A DNA stretch of 64,000 bases from Paenibacillus oceani (GCF_014705615.1 NZ_JACXJA010000007.1:124001-188000), one strand, 5' to 3'; counted from the first letter of the stretch, positions 15,914 to 26,312 are shown. The notes: generated from the letters alone by a model not told the origin. Numbers and translations: made by a program.

Positions 15914-18673
15914 ATGGATTACGGCAAAACGTTAAATTTGCTGCAGACCGAGTTTCCGATGAGAGGCAATTTGCCCCAGGCCGAGCCGAATATGCAGAAG
16001 TGGTGGGAAGAGATCGACATTTACGCGAAGGTGCGCGAGCACCGGCAAGGAAGTCCCAAGTTTATTTTGCATGACGGGCCTCCGTATGCGAACGGGGACA
16101 TCCATATCGGCCATGCCTTGAACAAAGTATTGAAGGACTTCATCGTCCGGTACAAATCGATGCGGGGGTTCGACGCCCCGTACGTTCCCGGCTGGGATAC
16201 GCACGGATTGCCGATCGAGCAGGCGATTGCCAATAGCGGCAAGGTCGATCGCAAAAAGATGAGCGTGCTCGAATTCCGCGACTATTGCAAACAGTACGCG
16301 CTGAATTGGGTCGAGAAGCAGAAAGGGCAATTCAAACGGCTTGGCATCCGCGGAGACTGGAACGATCCTTACATTACGCTGAAGCCGGAGTACGAGGCCC
16401 AGCAAATCCGGGTTTTCGGCGATATGGTCAAGAAAGGGTATATTTACAAAGGACTGAAGCCGGTGTACTGGTCGCCCTCCTCGGAGAGCGCTCTGGCGGA
16501 AGCGGAGATCGAATACCGCGAGAAGACGTCCGCCTCGATCTATGTTGCCTTTGATGTGAAGGATGGCAAAGGCAAGCTTCCTGAAGGATCATCGATCGTG
16601 ATCTGGACGACTACGCCATGGACGCTGCCCGCCAATCTTGGCATCAGCCTGCATCCGGAATTCGATTATGTACTGGTGGAAGCGGACGGTAAATTACTCG
16701 TTTTGGCGGAAGGGCTGCTGGAGGCGGTTTCCAAAGAAATCGGCTGGAGCCAAGTCACGACGAAGGCGACGTTTAAAGGTGCGGAGCTGGAGTATGTAAC
16801 GTGCCGTCATCCGTTCTACGACCGGGAGTCGGTTGTCATTCTCGGCGAGCATGTCACGCTGGAAGCGGGTACGGGATGCGTTCATACGGCGCCGGGTCAC
16901 GGGGAAGACGACTTTACGGTCGGGCAGAAATACAATCTCGGCGTATTGTGCCCGGTCGACGATCAAGGCAAGATGACTTCGGAGGCTCCCGGCTTCGAAG
17001 GGGTATTTTACGATAAAGCGAACAAGCTGATCACCGAGAAACTGGAACAGTCCGGCCATCTGCTCAAGCTGGATTTCATCAAGCACCAGTACGCCCACGA
17101 CTGGCGGACCAAAAAACCGGTCATCTACCGGGCGACCGAGCAATGGTTCGCTTCGATCGATAAGTTCCGCGGGGAGATGCTGGAGGAGATCAAGCGGGTC
17201 GACTGGACGCCGGAGTGGGGCGAAGTTCGCCTGCACAACATGATCGCCGAGCGCGGAGACTGGTGTATATCGCGTCAGCGGGTATGGGGCGTGCCGATTC
17301 CGATCGTTTATTGCAGAAGCTGCAACCATCCGCTCGTGAACGATGCGACGATCGAGAAGGTGGCGGGCATCATCGAACGGGAAGGCTCGAATGCCTGGTT
17401 CGCTTTGGATGCCCACGAACTGCTGCCGGAAGGAACCCGTTGTCCGGAATGCGGACACGGCGAGTTCCGCAAGGAAACCGATATTATGGACGTCTGGTTC
17501 GATTCCGGCTCCAGTCACGCTGCTGTGCTGGGAACGCGTCCGGAGCTGCAATGGCCGGCCGATCTGTATCTGGAAGGCTCCGACCAGTACCGGGGATGGT
17601 TCAACTCGTCTCTGATTACAGGTGTGGCGGTCCGCGGTCAATCGCCTTACAAAGGAATTTTGAGTCACGGATTCACGCTGGACGGAGAAGGCCGCAAAAT
17701 GTCCAAGTCGATCGGAAATACGATTGACCCGAGTCAAGTATGCGGCAAGCTGGGCGCCGATATTTTGCGGCTGTGGGTCGCTTCGGTTGACTATCAGGCG
17801 GACCACCGGATTTCGGACAACATTTTAACGCAAATCTCCGAGGGGTACCGCAAAATCCGCAATACGCTCCGCTTCCTGCTGGGCAACTTGTCCGATTACC
17901 AGCCTGCGAGCGATCGCGTATCGTATGCGGAGATGAACGAGCTTGACCGATTTGCGGTGATCCGCTTGAACCGGATGACGGAGCGGGTGCTGAAAGCTTA
18001 CGAAAACTATGAGTTCCATGTCGTGTATCAGGCGGTACACCATTTCTGCGCGGTCGAGATGAGCGCCTTCTATCTGGATATCGTCAAAGACCGGCTGTAC
18101 GTAAGCAGCCCGGACGACGCAGCCCGCAAAGCGTGCCAAACCGTATTATACGAGGCGCTTACGGCAATAACTAAACTGATTGCGCCCATACTGCCGCATA
18201 CGGCCGACGAAGTGTGGAGATATACCCCGGAGACGGCGGCGGTCAGCGTCCAGCTTGCCGATATGCCGGACGTGCAGACGTCCGTATATGACGCGGAGCT
18301 GGAGAACAAATGGGAACAGTTTATGGAAGTTCGCGACGAGGTGCTGAAGGCGCTGGAAGTCGCAAGGAAGGACAAAGTGATCGGCAATTCGCTCGGAGCG
18401 CATATCCGACTGTATCCGGATGCGGAGACCGCGAAGCTGCTCGGACGTCTGACCGGTCTGGATCAGCTGTTTATCGTATCGGCGGTAAGCGTGGAGGAGA
18501 CGGGAGCACCGGTGCCGGACACGGCGATGAAGCTGAAAGGACTTGCCGTAGCGGTTGAAGTAGCATCCGGTGAAAAGTGCGAACGCTGCTGGGTAGTCAG
18601 TCCCGAGGTGGGTACGGATAAAGAGCATCCGTCGCTGTGCGGCCGCTGCGCGCCGATCGTAAAATCGATGTAA
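15914..18673 (+). CDS. ileS: IleRS, isoleucyl-tRNA synthetase
   Basis: The 919-residue class I synthetase charges tRNA-Ile and edits mis-activated valine. It has the HIGH motif in [11 protein letters not shown] near residue 61, the editing (CP1) domain with [13 protein letters not shown], and KMSKS as [10 protein letters not shown] near residue 598. The C-terminal zinc-finger has CERCW and CGRC. It is the bacterial (mupirocin-sensitive type) long form with the C-terminal zinc domain. AAAGGAG at 15896-15902 precedes the ATG at 15914. A T-box leader and a promoter stand upstream. A 13-bp inverted repeat follows the stop. Confidence 0.97.
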   Translation: MDYGKTLNLLQTEFPMRGNLPQAEPNMQKWWEEIDIYAKVREHRQGSPKFILHDGPPYANGDIHIGHALNKVLKDFIVRYKSMRGFDAPYVPGWDTHGLPIEQAIANSGKVDRKKMSVLEFRDYCKQYALNWVEKQKGQFKRLGIRGDWNDPYITLKPEYEAQQIRVFGDMVKKGYIYKGLKPVYWSPSSESALAEAEIEYREKTSASIYVAFDVKDGKGKLPEGSSIVIWTTTPWTLPANLGISLHPEFDYVLVEADGKLLVLAEGLLEAVSKEIGWSQVTTKATFKGAELEYVTCRHPFYDRESVVILGEHVTLEAGTGCVHTAPGHGEDDFTVGQKYNLGVLCPVDDQGKMTSEAPGFEGVFYDKANKLITEKLEQSGHLLKLDFIKHQYAHDWRTKKPVIYRATEQWFASIDKFRGEMLEEIKRVDWTPEWGEVRLHNMIAERGDWCISRQRVWGVPIPIVYCRSCNHPLVNDATIEKVAGIIEREGSNAWFALDAHELLPEGTRCPECGHGEFRKETDIMDVWFDSGSSHAAVLGTRPELQWPADLYLEGSDQYRGWFNSSLITGVAVRGQSPYKGILSHGFTLDGEGRKMSKSIGNTIDPSQVCGKLGADILRLWVASVDYQADHRISDNILTQISEGYRKIRNTLRFLLGNLSDYQPASDRVSYAEMNELDRFAVIRLNRMTERVLKAYENYEFHVVYQAVHHFCAVEMSAFYLDIVKDRLYVSSPDDAARKACQTVLYEALTAITKLIAPILPHTADEVWRYTPETAAVSVQLADMPDVQTSVYDAELENKWEQFMEVRDEVLKALEVARKDKVIGNSLGAHIRLYPDAETAKLLGRLTGLDQLFIVSAVSVEETGAPVPDTAMKLKGLAVAVEVASGEKCERCWVVSPEVGTDKEHPSLCGRCAPIVKSM

Positions 18674-18681
18674 TGACCCGT

Positions 18682-18711
18682 CATGGAGAGCCGGCCCGCC
18701 GGTTCTCCATG
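18682..18711 (+). terminator. Long hairpin after ileS
   Basis: CATGGAGAGCCGG (18682-18694) pairs with CCGGTTCTCCATG (18699-18711) over 13 bp with one G-U and a 4-nt loop. There is no U-run, so it may stabilise the 3' end or attenuate rather than terminate fully. Confidence 0.55.
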
Positions 18712-18750
18712 AACGTTATTCGAGTCTATTTCCAAAAAGGGGGGCCTTGC

Positions 18751-19065
18751 GTGACGGAGAAGAAGCCGGATGAAACTACGCTGGACAGTGTGAATGAAAG
18801 ATTGAAGAAAATCGCCGATCAGATGGAAAAAGTTCAAATCGCGGACTATGTGGCGTTGCTGAATCGCCCGAGACGGCTCATCTTCATTAATTTGTACACC
18901 GGAATTGCCCGCGGCGTCGGAATCGCCATCGGTTTTACCGTGTTCGCAGCGCTGATCGTCTACTTCCTTCGCATGCTCGGAGCGTTAAACCTTCCGATCA
19001 TCGGCGATTTTATCGCCGATATCGTCAAGATCGTACAGATACAGCTGGAAGGGCGCGCTTATTAA
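18751..19065 (+). CDS. DUF5665 family small membrane protein
   Basis: The 104-residue protein has a charged N-terminal region that looks helical (LDSVNERLKKIADQMEKVQI), the family segment ADYVALLNRPRRLIFINLYTGIARGVG, one or two membrane segments (GIAIGFTVFAALIVYFLRML), and the tail IIGDFIADIVKIVQIQL. The family is common in spore-forming Firmicutes and has no known function. I choose the GTG at 18751 because AAAAAGGGGGG stands just upstream; the frame is open further upstream but without a good start. It converges on the following minus-strand gene. Confidence 0.8.
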   Translation: MTEKKPDETTLDSVNERLKKIADQMEKVQIADYVALLNRPRRLIFINLYTGIARGVGIAIGFTVFAALIVYFLRMLGALNLPIIGDFIADIVKIVQIQLEGRAY

Positions 19066-19108
19066 AATGGGGGAGGGACGGGACAGTGGGAGTAGAACGC
19101 CAGATCGG

Positions 19109-19852
19109 CTAATGGAGTCCAGATTCCAGATCGTTGTACGGATCGGGCTCCAGCAGCGGATCGCCCTCCCGGTTGTCCATATAGTCCCGATACTGCCGAT
19201 TGCGGATAACCGATACTTGCTCGCCGTACAGATCCGTGGCGATAAAGCTTTCGAAAGATTCGACGAAGCCGTCATTCTCATCGGATTCGGTATACAGCTG
19301 ATCGTAGTTCCAAACCTCGCGATCCTCGGCCATGGCGGGAGAGTCCGAATTGCCCCAGCTTTCGACGATCTGCCATGCATCTTCTCCGTCAAATCCGTTT
19401 TGTCCGGGCAGCTCGTCCAGGCTCGTACGGCCAAAAGGGGGTTCGAGCAGACGTTCTTCCACAGGACGACGCTGGGAGATATCGCGGTCAGGGACATGGT
19501 CGATGCAATACTCGGTAGTCGGCATCGCTTCCAGCCGTTCATACGATATGGATTTCCCGCATACCGCACAAACGCCGTAGGCGCCTTCGCTCATCCTCTC
19601 CAGCGCATCGTTAATGTCGGCGAGATGGTGTTCCTCGTGCTCGTTCAGCGCAATGTCTTTCCCGCGCTCAAATAGCTCCGATCCGAGATCGGCGGGATGA
19701 TTGTCATAGGCGGACAGCTCGCCGGTTGTCGCCGAAAGCGGATCGGCGGCGCCAAAATGGTCGTTTTGCTTCAGGCGTTGCTCCAGCTCGTATTTTTCCC
19801 GTATGAGTACGTCGCGCAGCGTCTCTCGTTGTTCGCTTGTTAGTCGGTTCAC
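19109..19852 (-). CDS. yteA: YteA-like protein with DksA/TraR zinc finger
   Basis: The 247-residue protein has an N-terminal coiled-coil-like region (LTSEQRETLRDVLIREKYELEQ), then LNEHEEHHLADINDALERM and a C4-type zinc finger, GVCAVCGKSISYERL with the second pair reduced to YCIDH. It ends in a long acidic tail. YteA proteins of sporulating Firmicutes belong to the DksA/TraR superfamily; a role in the mother cell is inferred, with no reaction known. The start is GTG at 19852, behind AAGGAGA nine bases upstream; the frame continues to an ATG at 19939 without a ribosome binding site. It is divergent from lspA. Confidence 0.85.
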   Translation of the reverse strand: MNRLTSEQRETLRDVLIREKYELEQRLKQNDHFGAADPLSATTGELSAYDNHPADLGSELFERGKDIALNEHEEHHLADINDALERMSEGAYGVCAVCGKSISYERLEAMPTTEYCIDHVPDRDISQRRPVEERLLEPPFGRTSLDELPGQNGFDGEDAWQIVESWGNSDSPAMAEDREVWNYDQLYTESDENDGFVESFESFIATDLYGEQVSVIRNRQYRDYMDNREGDPLLEPDPYNDLESGLH

Positions 19853-19980
19853 CGGTTGTCGTTCTCCTTCCGTAAGGCAATGTCTGAATCGGAGCGATAC
19901 GTATATCGTTAGCCATCGATGCGGAAATAAAACAACCATAATTTATGATTGCGAGAGCCGGATAATGGCGGTTCGCTTCA

Positions 19981-20011
19981 TTGGACGCGCATGCGGCCGC
20001 TATGCTACAAT
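19981..20011 (+). promoter_or_regulatory. Putative promoter of lspA-rluD
   Basis: TTGGAC (19981-19986) and TACAAT (20006-20011) are 19 bp apart, with a TG one base before the -10 (TGCTACAAT), an extended -10 arrangement. Confidence 0.5.
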
Positions 20012-20051
20012 GCGAGGTATCGGAACCTAAAGTCGCAGGGAGGACTGCACG

Positions 20052-20567
20052 TTGATTTATTATATTTATGCGCTTATCGTATTTGTGATCGACCAAGTTA
20101 CGAAGCGGCTAGTTGTGGTGAATATGAAAGAAGGAGACTCGATCCCGGTGATCGGCGAGTTTTTTCAGCTGACTTCGCATCGGAACCGGGGAGCGGCATT
20201 CGGCATTTTGCAAGAGCAGCGCTGGTTTTTTATTGTCGTTACAACGGTTATCCTGATCGGGCTGATCTGGTATTTGCAGAAGCTTCGCAAAAACGGCGAC
20301 AAGAAACTGTTGAAAGTCGCGCTGGGATTACTGCTTGGCGGAGCGCTCGGCAATTTTATAGACCGGCTGTTGTTCGGAGAAGTTGTGGACTTTATGCATT
20401 TCACTTTCCGGTTTTCGCTGTTCGGCTGGGACGTCGACTATCAATTTGCCATATTTAACGGGGCCGATTCTGCGATCGTAATCGGGGTAGCGCTTATTTT
20501 CCTCGATTCTATTCTGGAATGGCGTAAAGAAAGAAGAGGTCTTACTCATGAACAAGGACAAGTATAA
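20052..20567 (+). CDS. lspA: LspA, lipoprotein signal peptidase (SPase II)
   Basis: The 171-residue aspartic membrane protease removes the signal peptide of prolipoproteins after Lgt has lipidated the lipobox cysteine. It has four hydrophobic segments and the family boxes DQVTKR (residues 14-19), HRNRGAAFG and, carrying the two catalytic aspartates, ALGNFIDRL and FNGADSAI. The TTG start at 20052 follows GGGAGG. It overlaps rluD by 20 bp, a common pairing. Substrates in this window would include the solute-binding lipoprotein at 56236-57552. Confidence 0.96.
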   Translation: MIYYIYALIVFVIDQVTKRLVVVNMKEGDSIPVIGEFFQLTSHRNRGAAFGILQEQRWFFIVVTTVILIGLIWYLQKLRKNGDKKLLKVALGLLLGGALGNFIDRLLFGEVVDFMHFTFRFSLFGWDVDYQFAIFNGADSAIVIGVALIFLDSILEWRKERRGLTHEQGQV

Positions 20568-21546
20568 GGAACACGATTCGTCAGCGCAGCAAGTCCTGCC
20601 GTTCGAAACAAATTCGGAAGAATTGGATACCGAGGGTCTGCAGGAATGGATCGTCGAAGCGAAGGACTCCGGCGAGCGGATCGACAAATATGTGACCGAA
20701 TCGTGCGGCGAGGATATCTCGCGTTCGCAAATCCAGCTGTGGATCAAAAATGGGGATGTCGTCGTAAACGGCAAAGCGGTAAAGCCGAACTACAAGCTCG
20801 CCGAGGGGGATAACGTCCGGTTGATCGTTCCCGATCCGGTCGAGGTGAGCATCGTTCCCGAACCGATTCAGCTCGATATCATCTATGAAGATTCCGACGT
20901 CATTGTAGTCAACAAACCTCGCGGCATGGTTGTCCATCCGGCACCCGGACATTACTCGGGAACGCTCGTGAATGCGCTCCTGCACCACTGCACCGATCTG
21001 TCGGGTATTAACGGCATGCTGCGCCCCGGTATCGTACACCGGATCGACAAGGATACTTCCGGTCTGATCATGGCCGCCAAAAACGACAAGGCGCATCTGT
21101 CGCTGGCCGCCCAATTGAAAGAACACAGTGTTACGAGAAAATATATCGCCGTCGTGCACGGCAACGTGACCCACGATCAGGGAACGATCGAAGCCCCGAT
21201 CGGCCGATCTTCGGAAGACCGCAAGATGTATACCGTTACGGACAAAAACAGCAAGCATGCGGTCACCCACTTTATCGTGCTTGACCGGATCGCCGATTAT
21301 ACGCTGATGCAGCTGAAGCTGGAAACCGGACGGACGCATCAGATTCGCGTTCATATGAAGTATATCGGCCACCCGCTCGTAGGCGACCCGATGTACGGAC
21401 GCAACAAAGGAAATCCGATCGACGGACAGGCTCTTCATGCGGGTGTGCTCGGATTTGTTCATCCGACGACGGGGGAGCATCTCGAGTTCGAGGTCGGCCT
21501 TCCCGACGATATGACCCATTTGTTGGACGTTCTCAAAACGTTATAA
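20548..21546 (+). CDS. rluD: RluD-type ribosomal large-subunit pseudouridine synthase
   Basis: The 332-residue protein has an N-terminal S4 RNA-binding domain (RIDKYVTESCGEDISRSQ to PNYKLAEGDNVRLIVP, about residues 50-100) and an RluA-type catalytic domain with HRIDKDTSGLIM, whose aspartate is the nucleophile, and RTHQIRVHMKYIGHPLVGDPMYG. An acidic 45-residue N-terminal extension precedes the S4 domain. It belongs to the RluA/RluC/RluD group; the exact 23S position cannot be read from sequence. It overlaps lspA and presumably is translated by coupling; a GAGG lies within lspA. Confidence 0.88.
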   Translation: MNKDKYKEHDSSAQQVLPFETNSEELDTEGLQEWIVEAKDSGERIDKYVTESCGEDISRSQIQLWIKNGDVVVNGKAVKPNYKLAEGDNVRLIVPDPVEVSIVPEPIQLDIIYEDSDVIVVNKPRGMVVHPAPGHYSGTLVNALLHHCTDLSGINGMLRPGIVHRIDKDTSGLIMAAKNDKAHLSLAAQLKEHSVTRKYIAVVHGNVTHDQGTIEAPIGRSSEDRKMYTVTDKNSKHAVTHFIVLDRIADYTLMQLKLETGRTHQIRVHMKYIGHPLVGDPMYGRNKGNPIDGQALHAGVLGFVHPTTGEHLEFEVGLPDDMTHLLDVLKTL

Positions 21547-21576
21547 TCCGTACTCATGTAATGGGGAGGAACATTT

Positions 21577-22734
21577 GTGGAGCATCTGGTCAATTCCGCG
21601 GTTCACAATATTCAAATCTCGGGCATACGCAAAATTTCGAATCTGGTGGCCGCTTACAAGGACGTCGTCACGCTGACCATCGGCCAGCCGGACTTCCCGA
21701 CGCCCGCCCATATTATAGAAGCCGGCAAGCGGGCGCTCGATCAAAATAAAACACTGTATACTCCCAATCCGGGGCTGCCGGAGCTGCGTCAAGCGGCTTC
21801 GGCTTTTGTCAACCGCAAATACGGGCTCGATTACGATCCGGATCAGGAAATTATCGTGACGGCCGGAGCAAGCCAGGCGCTCGATATTACGCTTCGGACG
21901 ATAGTCGGCCCGGGCAGCGAGGTCATTATCCCCGGCCCGATCTATCCCGGCTATGAGCCGATTATCCGGCTGTGTGGCGGAACGCCGGTATACGTGGATA
22001 CCCGCAAGACCGGGTTCAAGCTGACGGCAGATCTGCTGAAGCCGATGCTGACCGAACGGACGCGCGCCGTCGTTCTCTGTTATCCGTCCAACCCGACGGG
22101 GCGGGTGATGGCCGAGGAGGAGCTGAAGGCCGTCGCCGATCTGCTGCGCGGCAAACCGATTTTCATCATCTCGGATGAAATATACAGCGAGCTGATTTAC
22201 GATGCACCTCACCGTTCAATCGCTTCGCTGCCCGGGATGAAGGAGCAGACGATCGTAATCAACGGCTTGTCGAAATCGCATTCGATGACCGGCTGGCGGA
22301 TCGGATTTACGTTTGCTCCCGCCGACATCTCGAAGCATATGGTCAAGGTGCACCAATACAATGTGACGTGTGCCAGCTCGATCAGCCAATATGCGGCGGT
22401 AGAAGCGCTAACGGCCGGGATCGACGATGCGGAGCCGATGAAGCGGCAATACAAGCTCCGTCGGGATTTCGTATACGACCGGCTGCAGCGGATGGGGCTT
22501 GAATCGGAGAAGCCGGAAGGCGCGTTTTATTTGTTCCCGTCGATTCGCCGCTTCGGATTAAGCTCCATGGAATTTACGATGAAGCTGCTGGACGAGGAGC
22601 GGGTGGCGGTCGTTCCCGGCGACGCTTTCTCGGAATACGGGGAAGGTTACATCCGGATTTCGTATGCGTACTCGATGGATCTTCTGGAGAAGGCGATGGA
22701 CAAGCTGGAATCGTTTGTTGAACGGCTCGACTAA
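21577..22734 (+). CDS. patA: PatA-like class I aminotransferase (N-acetyl-LL-diaminopimelate)
   Basis: This 385-residue PLP-dependent fold-type I aminotransferase shows LTIGQPDFPTPAHI near the start, YTPNPGLPELRQA, CYPSNPTGRVM, ISDEIYSELIYD and the PLP lysine in NGLSKSHSMTGWRIG, followed by a conserved arginine in YIRISYA. B. subtilis PatA makes N-acetyl-LL-diaminopimelate. The dapH and deacetylase genes at 25136-27071 make that role likely here, though the gene is 4 kb away and in another transcript. The GTG start at 21577 is behind GGGGAGGA. It follows rluD after 30 bp and may be co-transcribed with it. Confidence 0.83.
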   Translation: MEHLVNSAVHNIQISGIRKISNLVAAYKDVVTLTIGQPDFPTPAHIIEAGKRALDQNKTLYTPNPGLPELRQAASAFVNRKYGLDYDPDQEIIVTAGASQALDITLRTIVGPGSEVIIPGPIYPGYEPIIRLCGGTPVYVDTRKTGFKLTADLLKPMLTERTRAVVLCYPSNPTGRVMAEEELKAVADLLRGKPIFIISDEIYSELIYDAPHRSIASLPGMKEQTIVINGLSKSHSMTGWRIGFTFAPADISKHMVKVHQYNVTCASSISQYAAVEALTAGIDDAEPMKRQYKLRRDFVYDRLQRMGLESEKPEGAFYLFPSIRRFGLSSMEFTMKLLDEERVAVVPGDAFSEYGEGYIRISYAYSMDLLEKAMDKLESFVERLD

Positions 22735-22832
22735 ATTTTTTTTTGAATCCGTTCATTTTCCTGCAACAATTTTCCGGAAACGCTCGTTAATAGAGTCGGA
22801 AAACAATTCTTGGAAAGAAGGGAAAATGAACG

Positions 22833-23603
22833 ATGAACATGACGATGAAGAAGAAATGGCTGATTACAGGGGTAGCCGCCCTCGCATTAACGACGGCACT
22901 GTACGCTCAAAGCCTGCCGCGCTTCGGCCCGGGCGAAGTATACGCCGCCGAGCAGTCCTCCGGCGTCAAAAACGTGATTACAGTCAACGGTCAAGGCGAA
23001 ATGACGGTCGCTCCGGACGTCGCTTACATCAACCTCGGTATCCGCACCGAAGCGGAAACGGCGAAAGATGCCCAAGCGGCCAACGCGGAAGCATACACGA
23101 AGCTGCGGGAAGTATTGTTCGACAAGTACAAGCTGCCGGCGAAAGACGTGCAAACGTCCGGCTTCAGCGTAAGACCGGAGTATTCGTACTCCGATCGCGG
23201 AGAAGCGAAAGTAAAAGGATACAGCGCCACTCAAATGCTTCAGGTGACGTACCGTGACCTCGACAATCTGGGAACGTTCCTCGATGCGGTATCCGCGGCC
23301 GGGGCGAATCAGATCGAAGGCGTCCGCTTCAGCACGGAGAAGGGCCAGGAATATGAGCTGCAGGTCATCGAGAAAGCGATGGACAACGCGAAGGCGAAAG
23401 CGCAAGCAATCGCTAAATACGCCGGCAAAGAGCTGAAAGGGATCGTAGCCGTGAATCAAGGCGGCGGAGTCGCCATCCCTTCGGAATACCGCAACATCGA
23501 GATGTCCAAAGCGATGATGGATTCCGCAGCCGGGTCTCCGACCAGCATTTCGACCGGTGAGCTGAAAGTAACGACAAATGTGACGGTTCAGTACGAATTC
23601 TAA
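22833..23603 (+). CDS. Secreted SIMPL-domain (DUF541) protein
   Basis: The 256-residue exported protein has a signal peptide (MKKKWLITGVAALALTTALYA; basic head, hydrophobic core) and cleavage probably near AEQSS. The rest is a SIMPL domain: ITVNGQGEMTVAPDVAYINLG, then VQTSGFSVRPEYSY and GVRFSTEKGQEYELQVIEKAM. The molecular function of the family is unknown; periplasmic members are linked to oxidative stress. The start ATG follows GAAAGAAGGG. A strong terminator follows, so it is probably the end of a transcript. Confidence 0.85.
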   Translation: MNMTMKKKWLITGVAALALTTALYAQSLPRFGPGEVYAAEQSSGVKNVITVNGQGEMTVAPDVAYINLGIRTEAETAKDAQAANAEAYTKLREVLFDKYKLPAKDVQTSGFSVRPEYSYSDRGEAKVKGYSATQMLQVTYRDLDNLGTFLDAVSAAGANQIEGVRFSTEKGQEYELQVIEKAMDNAKAKAQAIAKYAGKELKGIVAVNQGGGVAIPSEYRNIEMSKAMMDSAAGSPTSISTGELKVTTNVTVQYEF

Positions 23604-23618
23604 AAGCAGATCGAGTAC

Positions 23619-23651
23619 AGCCTTTGCCCTTGACGGGTGAAGGCTTTTTTT
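23619..23651 (+). terminator. Terminator after the SIMPL gene
   Basis: AGCCTTTGCCC pairs with GGGTGAAGGCT over 11 bp, with two G-U pairs, around a short loop, followed by a run of T residues. Confidence 0.88.
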
Positions 23652-23732
23652 GCGTTCGCCCGTTTGATGCCGTTGACCGGGTTCCCCGGTTTTCTGATCG
23701 TGAGCCGAATTGCGGGAATTCCGGGCCGGGGA

Positions 23733-23761
23733 TAGGCATACACTCGATTAGATTGTATACT
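23733..23761 (+). promoter_or_regulatory. Promoter-like site before the DUF6526 gene
   Basis: TAGGCA (23733-23738) and TATACT (23756-23761) are 17 bp apart. The -10 is strong and the -35 weak. Confidence 0.45.
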
Positions 23762-23833
23762 TAGAGCCAGAACGGACATGAGAAGAGATCTGATCATCCG
23801 AATACCCGCATGGATTTAAGGGAGGCGCTGGAA

Positions 23834-24277
23834 ATGGAGAACAAGCAGGAGCAATCTTACGAAAATCATCGCAGGTTATATCCGCTGCAGCATTTTGTGC
23901 TGATGCCGCTTGGGCTTGTTACGTTTTTGGCCGCAATCGGCTTCGCCATCGCAGACGCGGTATCCGGCGAGCTCGACTGGAAGACGGTCGTCCTGTTTTC
24001 CTTGGTGTTGCAGTCGGTTATAACCGGCATTCTTACCCGCAGAAACAGTCTCGTCGTGCAGGATCGCGTCATCAGAGCCGAGGAAGGGCTGCGTCATCTC
24101 GCCCTGACCGGCAAGCCGTTAAGCGGCAAGCTGACGATCCGCCAAATCATCGCCTTGCGCTTCGCATCCGACGAAGAGTTTCCTCAACTGGCGGCCCAAG
24201 CAGCCGAATCCGGCCTATCGCCAGCGGATATCAAAAAATCGGTCAAGCAGTGGCGAGCGGATCATCATCGGGTATAG
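23834..24277 (+). CDS. DUF6526 family membrane protein
   Basis: The 147-residue protein has the family N-terminus (QSYENHRRLYPLQHFVLMPLG), two membrane segments (about LGLVTFLAAIGFAIADAV and TVVLFSLVLQSVITGIL), then LVVQDRVIRAEEGLRHLALTG, and the motif LTIRQIIALRFASDEEFP with a final WRADHHRV. The family occurs mostly in Firmicutes and Bacteroidetes, without known function. The ATG at 23834 has GGGAGG eight bases upstream; an in-frame ATG at 23810 has no ribosome binding site. It ends against a bidirectional terminator. Confidence 0.8.
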   Translation: MENKQEQSYENHRRLYPLQHFVLMPLGLVTFLAAIGFAIADAVSGELDWKTVVLFSLVLQSVITGILTRRNSLVVQDRVIRAEEGLRHLALTGKPLSGKLTIRQIIALRFASDEEFPQLAAQAAESGLSPADIKKSVKQWRADHHRV

Positions 24278-24284
24278 TCCTCAA

Positions 24285-24325
24285 GCAAAAGAGCGGTTAA
24301 CCCGGACGGTTAGCCGCTCTTTTGC
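24285..24325. terminator. Bidirectional terminator
   Basis: GCAAAAGAGCGG and CCGCTCTTTTGC form the outer 12 bp, with AACC/GGTT inside, 18 bp overall with a small mismatch. The arms give a T-run on either strand. It lies between two convergent genes (DUF6526 and the TagA-like gene). Confidence 0.85.
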
Positions 24326-24359
24326 TGCGTATACCCATAGTCATCTTGATATTCCCGGT

Positions 24360-25139
24360 TTACCGGTCATTGCGGTGCAGGAACGCTTTCACCGCGAAAA
24401 TCGGCAATACGAGCTGCCGCCGCCAGCGGGAAGGGTTGGAGAGCAGCCGGTACAACCATTCGATGTTCAGCTTGATCCAGAAGTCCGGCGCCCGCTTCAC
24501 TTTGCCCGCGAGAATGTCGAGGCTGCCGCCCACGCCCATAACGAGCTTGACGTTCAGCTTCGGCTTGTTGCGGTAGATCCAGCGTTCCGCATGGGGAGCG
24601 CCCATCGCCACGATCAGAAAATCGGGGCTTGCCGCAGCGATTTCTTCCACGATGGCGGGTTCCCGGTCCGCTCCGAAGAAGCCGTTATGGCGTCCGGCAA
24701 TCTTCACGTTCGGGTAACGGGCGGCGATCGCTTCGACCGCCTTGCGGTTCGTATCCTCGTCCGTACCGAGGAAGTAAAACGACCAACGGTCCCGGTTGCC
24801 CTGCTCAAGCAGGCGCAGCAGCATATCATAGCCGGTTACGCGTCCGGGGACGGGTTCGCCTTTCCACTTGGCAGCTTTCACGATGCCGATGCCGTCAGGC
24901 GTGATAATGCCCGCTTCATGTAAAATTTTCATCAGAGACGGATCTTTCGAGGCGGACATCACAATTTCCGGATTCGCGGTCACGACATGATACATGCAGC
25001 GTTCGGAACGATTCGCCAATTCCGTAAAATGCCGGATCGTCTCATCCAGGTCCATCTTCGAGAACGGCACGCCCATGATCGTCACGCGATCCTTTCTCGG
25101 GTCCGCTGCGGACGCCGTCCGGCTGTTGCCTCCACTCAT
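24360..25139 (-). CDS. tagA: WecG/TagA/CpsF-family glycosyltransferase
   Basis: The 259-residue enzyme belongs to GT26. In TagA this family adds ManNAc to GlcNAc-PP-undecaprenol, starting the linkage unit of wall teichoic acid; other members act in capsule or exopolysaccharide synthesis. It has [67 protein letters not shown] and [14 protein letters not shown]. The C-terminal tail is hydrophobic and basic. The start overlaps the end of the upstream deacetylase gene by 4 bp (ATGA). Which polymer it serves cannot be decided from the window. Confidence 0.85.
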   Translation of the reverse strand: MSGGNSRTASAADPRKDRVTIMGVPFSKMDLDETIRHFTELANRSERCMYHVVTANPEIVMSASKDPSLMKILHEAGIITPDGIGIVKAAKWKGEPVPGRVTGYDMLLRLLEQGNRDRWSFYFLGTDEDTNRKAVEAIAARYPNVKIAGRHNGFFGADREPAIVEEIAAASPDFLIVAMGAPHAERWIYRNKPKLNVKLVMGVGGSLDILAGKVKRAPDFWIKLNIEWLYRLLSNPSRWRRQLVLPIFAVKAFLHRNDR

Positions 25140-26293
25140 GCCCTATCCCCTCCTGAACGCAATCGGCCCGATTTCCAGCGGAAATAATCGGTCACCGTAT
25201 GAATAGCGACGGGTATCGCCTGCTCGCTCGGTTCAAGCTTGGCGTGATGCAGACCGTAGGGCGTATCGACGCCGAGCCAGAACATAAAGCCGGGGATGCT
25301 CTCGAGGAAATAGCCGAAATCCTCCCCGGTCATCGCTTCCGAACATTCGATCAGACGGGCGTGACCGGACTTCCCGAGCCATTCCATAAATTCCCGGGTG
25401 ATTTCCTCTTCATTGTACACTTGACGGTAATTCGACCCGTAATCGATATGTGCCGTACATTCGAAGGAAGCTTCCGTTCCGCGAACGAGCGCTTCGATCC
25501 GCTGCTTGACGAGCTGCATCGTGTCTGCGGACAAGGTGCGGATCGTCCCTTCCAGCCGGGCTTTTTCCGCGATGATGTTTTGCTTCGTGCCGCCTTCGAT
25601 TTTACCGACCGTTACGACGGCCGAATCGAGCGGATTAACGTTGCGGGAGACGATCGATTGGAGCTGAACGAGCAGGTGGGCGGCCGCGACGACCATGTCG
25701 TTCGCCCGGTGCGGGTAAGCCGCATGTCCGCCTTTTCCTATCAAATCGATGAACAGCTCCGATGTATTGGCGAACAGGATGCCCGGTCTTGTCGCAATCG
25801 TACCGGCCGGGTATTCCGGCGCGATATGCAGCGCGACGATCTGCTCAGGCAGCCAGCCGCGAAGCTCCTCGCTCTCCAGCATCGGCTTGGCTCCGCCAGG
25901 GCCTTCCTCGGCGGGCTGGAAAATAACGATCAGATCGTCCGCCATCTCCTGTTCGACGAAATGGGTGAGCACCCCGAGCCCGATCGCCATATGCATGTCG
26001 TGCCCGCAGGCGTGCATATATCCCGGATGCTCCGAGCGGAACGCGTAAGAGGTGTCCTCCTCGATCGGCAGCCCGTCCATATCGGCGCGGTAGCCAAATG
26101 TGAACTGCGGGTCCGTTCCTTTGACTTTGACGAGAATGCCTGTCCGCCATGTGCGCACCTCGATCCGGTGCTGCGGCAGCTCCCCGATCCGATCCAGCAG
26201 GAAGCGCTGGGTTTTAAATTCGGCATAACCGGGCTCCGGGATGCGATGGAGCTGCCGGCGTATGTCTACAAACGTTTGGATCTCCGTACGCAT
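25136..26293 (-). CDS. dapL: N-acetyldiaminopimelate deacetylase (M20 family)
   Basis: The 385-residue M20 metallohydrolase is of the YkuR type. In Bacillus this enzyme removes acetate from N-acetyl-LL-diaminopimelate in the acetylase branch of lysine and wall synthesis. Metal-site residues are in [36 protein letters not shown] and [12 protein letters not shown]; the dimerisation lid begins near [14 protein letters not shown]. It lies 67 bp after dapH in the same direction. I infer substrate specificity from that neighbour, since M20 sequences alone do not fix it. Confidence 0.86.
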   Translation of the reverse strand: MRTEIQTFVDIRRQLHRIPEPGYAEFKTQRFLLDRIGELPQHRIEVRTWRTGILVKVKGTDPQFTFGYRADMDGLPIEEDTSYAFRSEHPGYMHACGHDMHMAIGLGVLTHFVEQEMADDLIVIFQPAEEGPGGAKPMLESEELRGWLPEQIVALHIAPEYPAGTIATRPGILFANTSELFIDLIGKGGHAAYPHRANDMVVAAAHLLVQLQSIVSRNVNPLDSAVVTVGKIEGGTKQNIIAEKARLEGTIRTLSADTMQLVKQRIEALVRGTEASFECTAHIDYGSNYRQVYNEEEITREFMEWLGKSGHARLIECSEAMTGEDFGYFLESIPGFMFWLGVDTPYGLHHAKLEPSEQAIPVAIHTVTDYFRWKSGRLRSGGDRA

Positions 26294-26312
26294 AAGTCCT
26301 CCTTAATATTGG

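Noticed and set aside
23834-24277. A start at 23810
   Set aside because: The GGGAGG ribosome binding site lies between that ATG and the one at 23834, so the downstream start is preferred.
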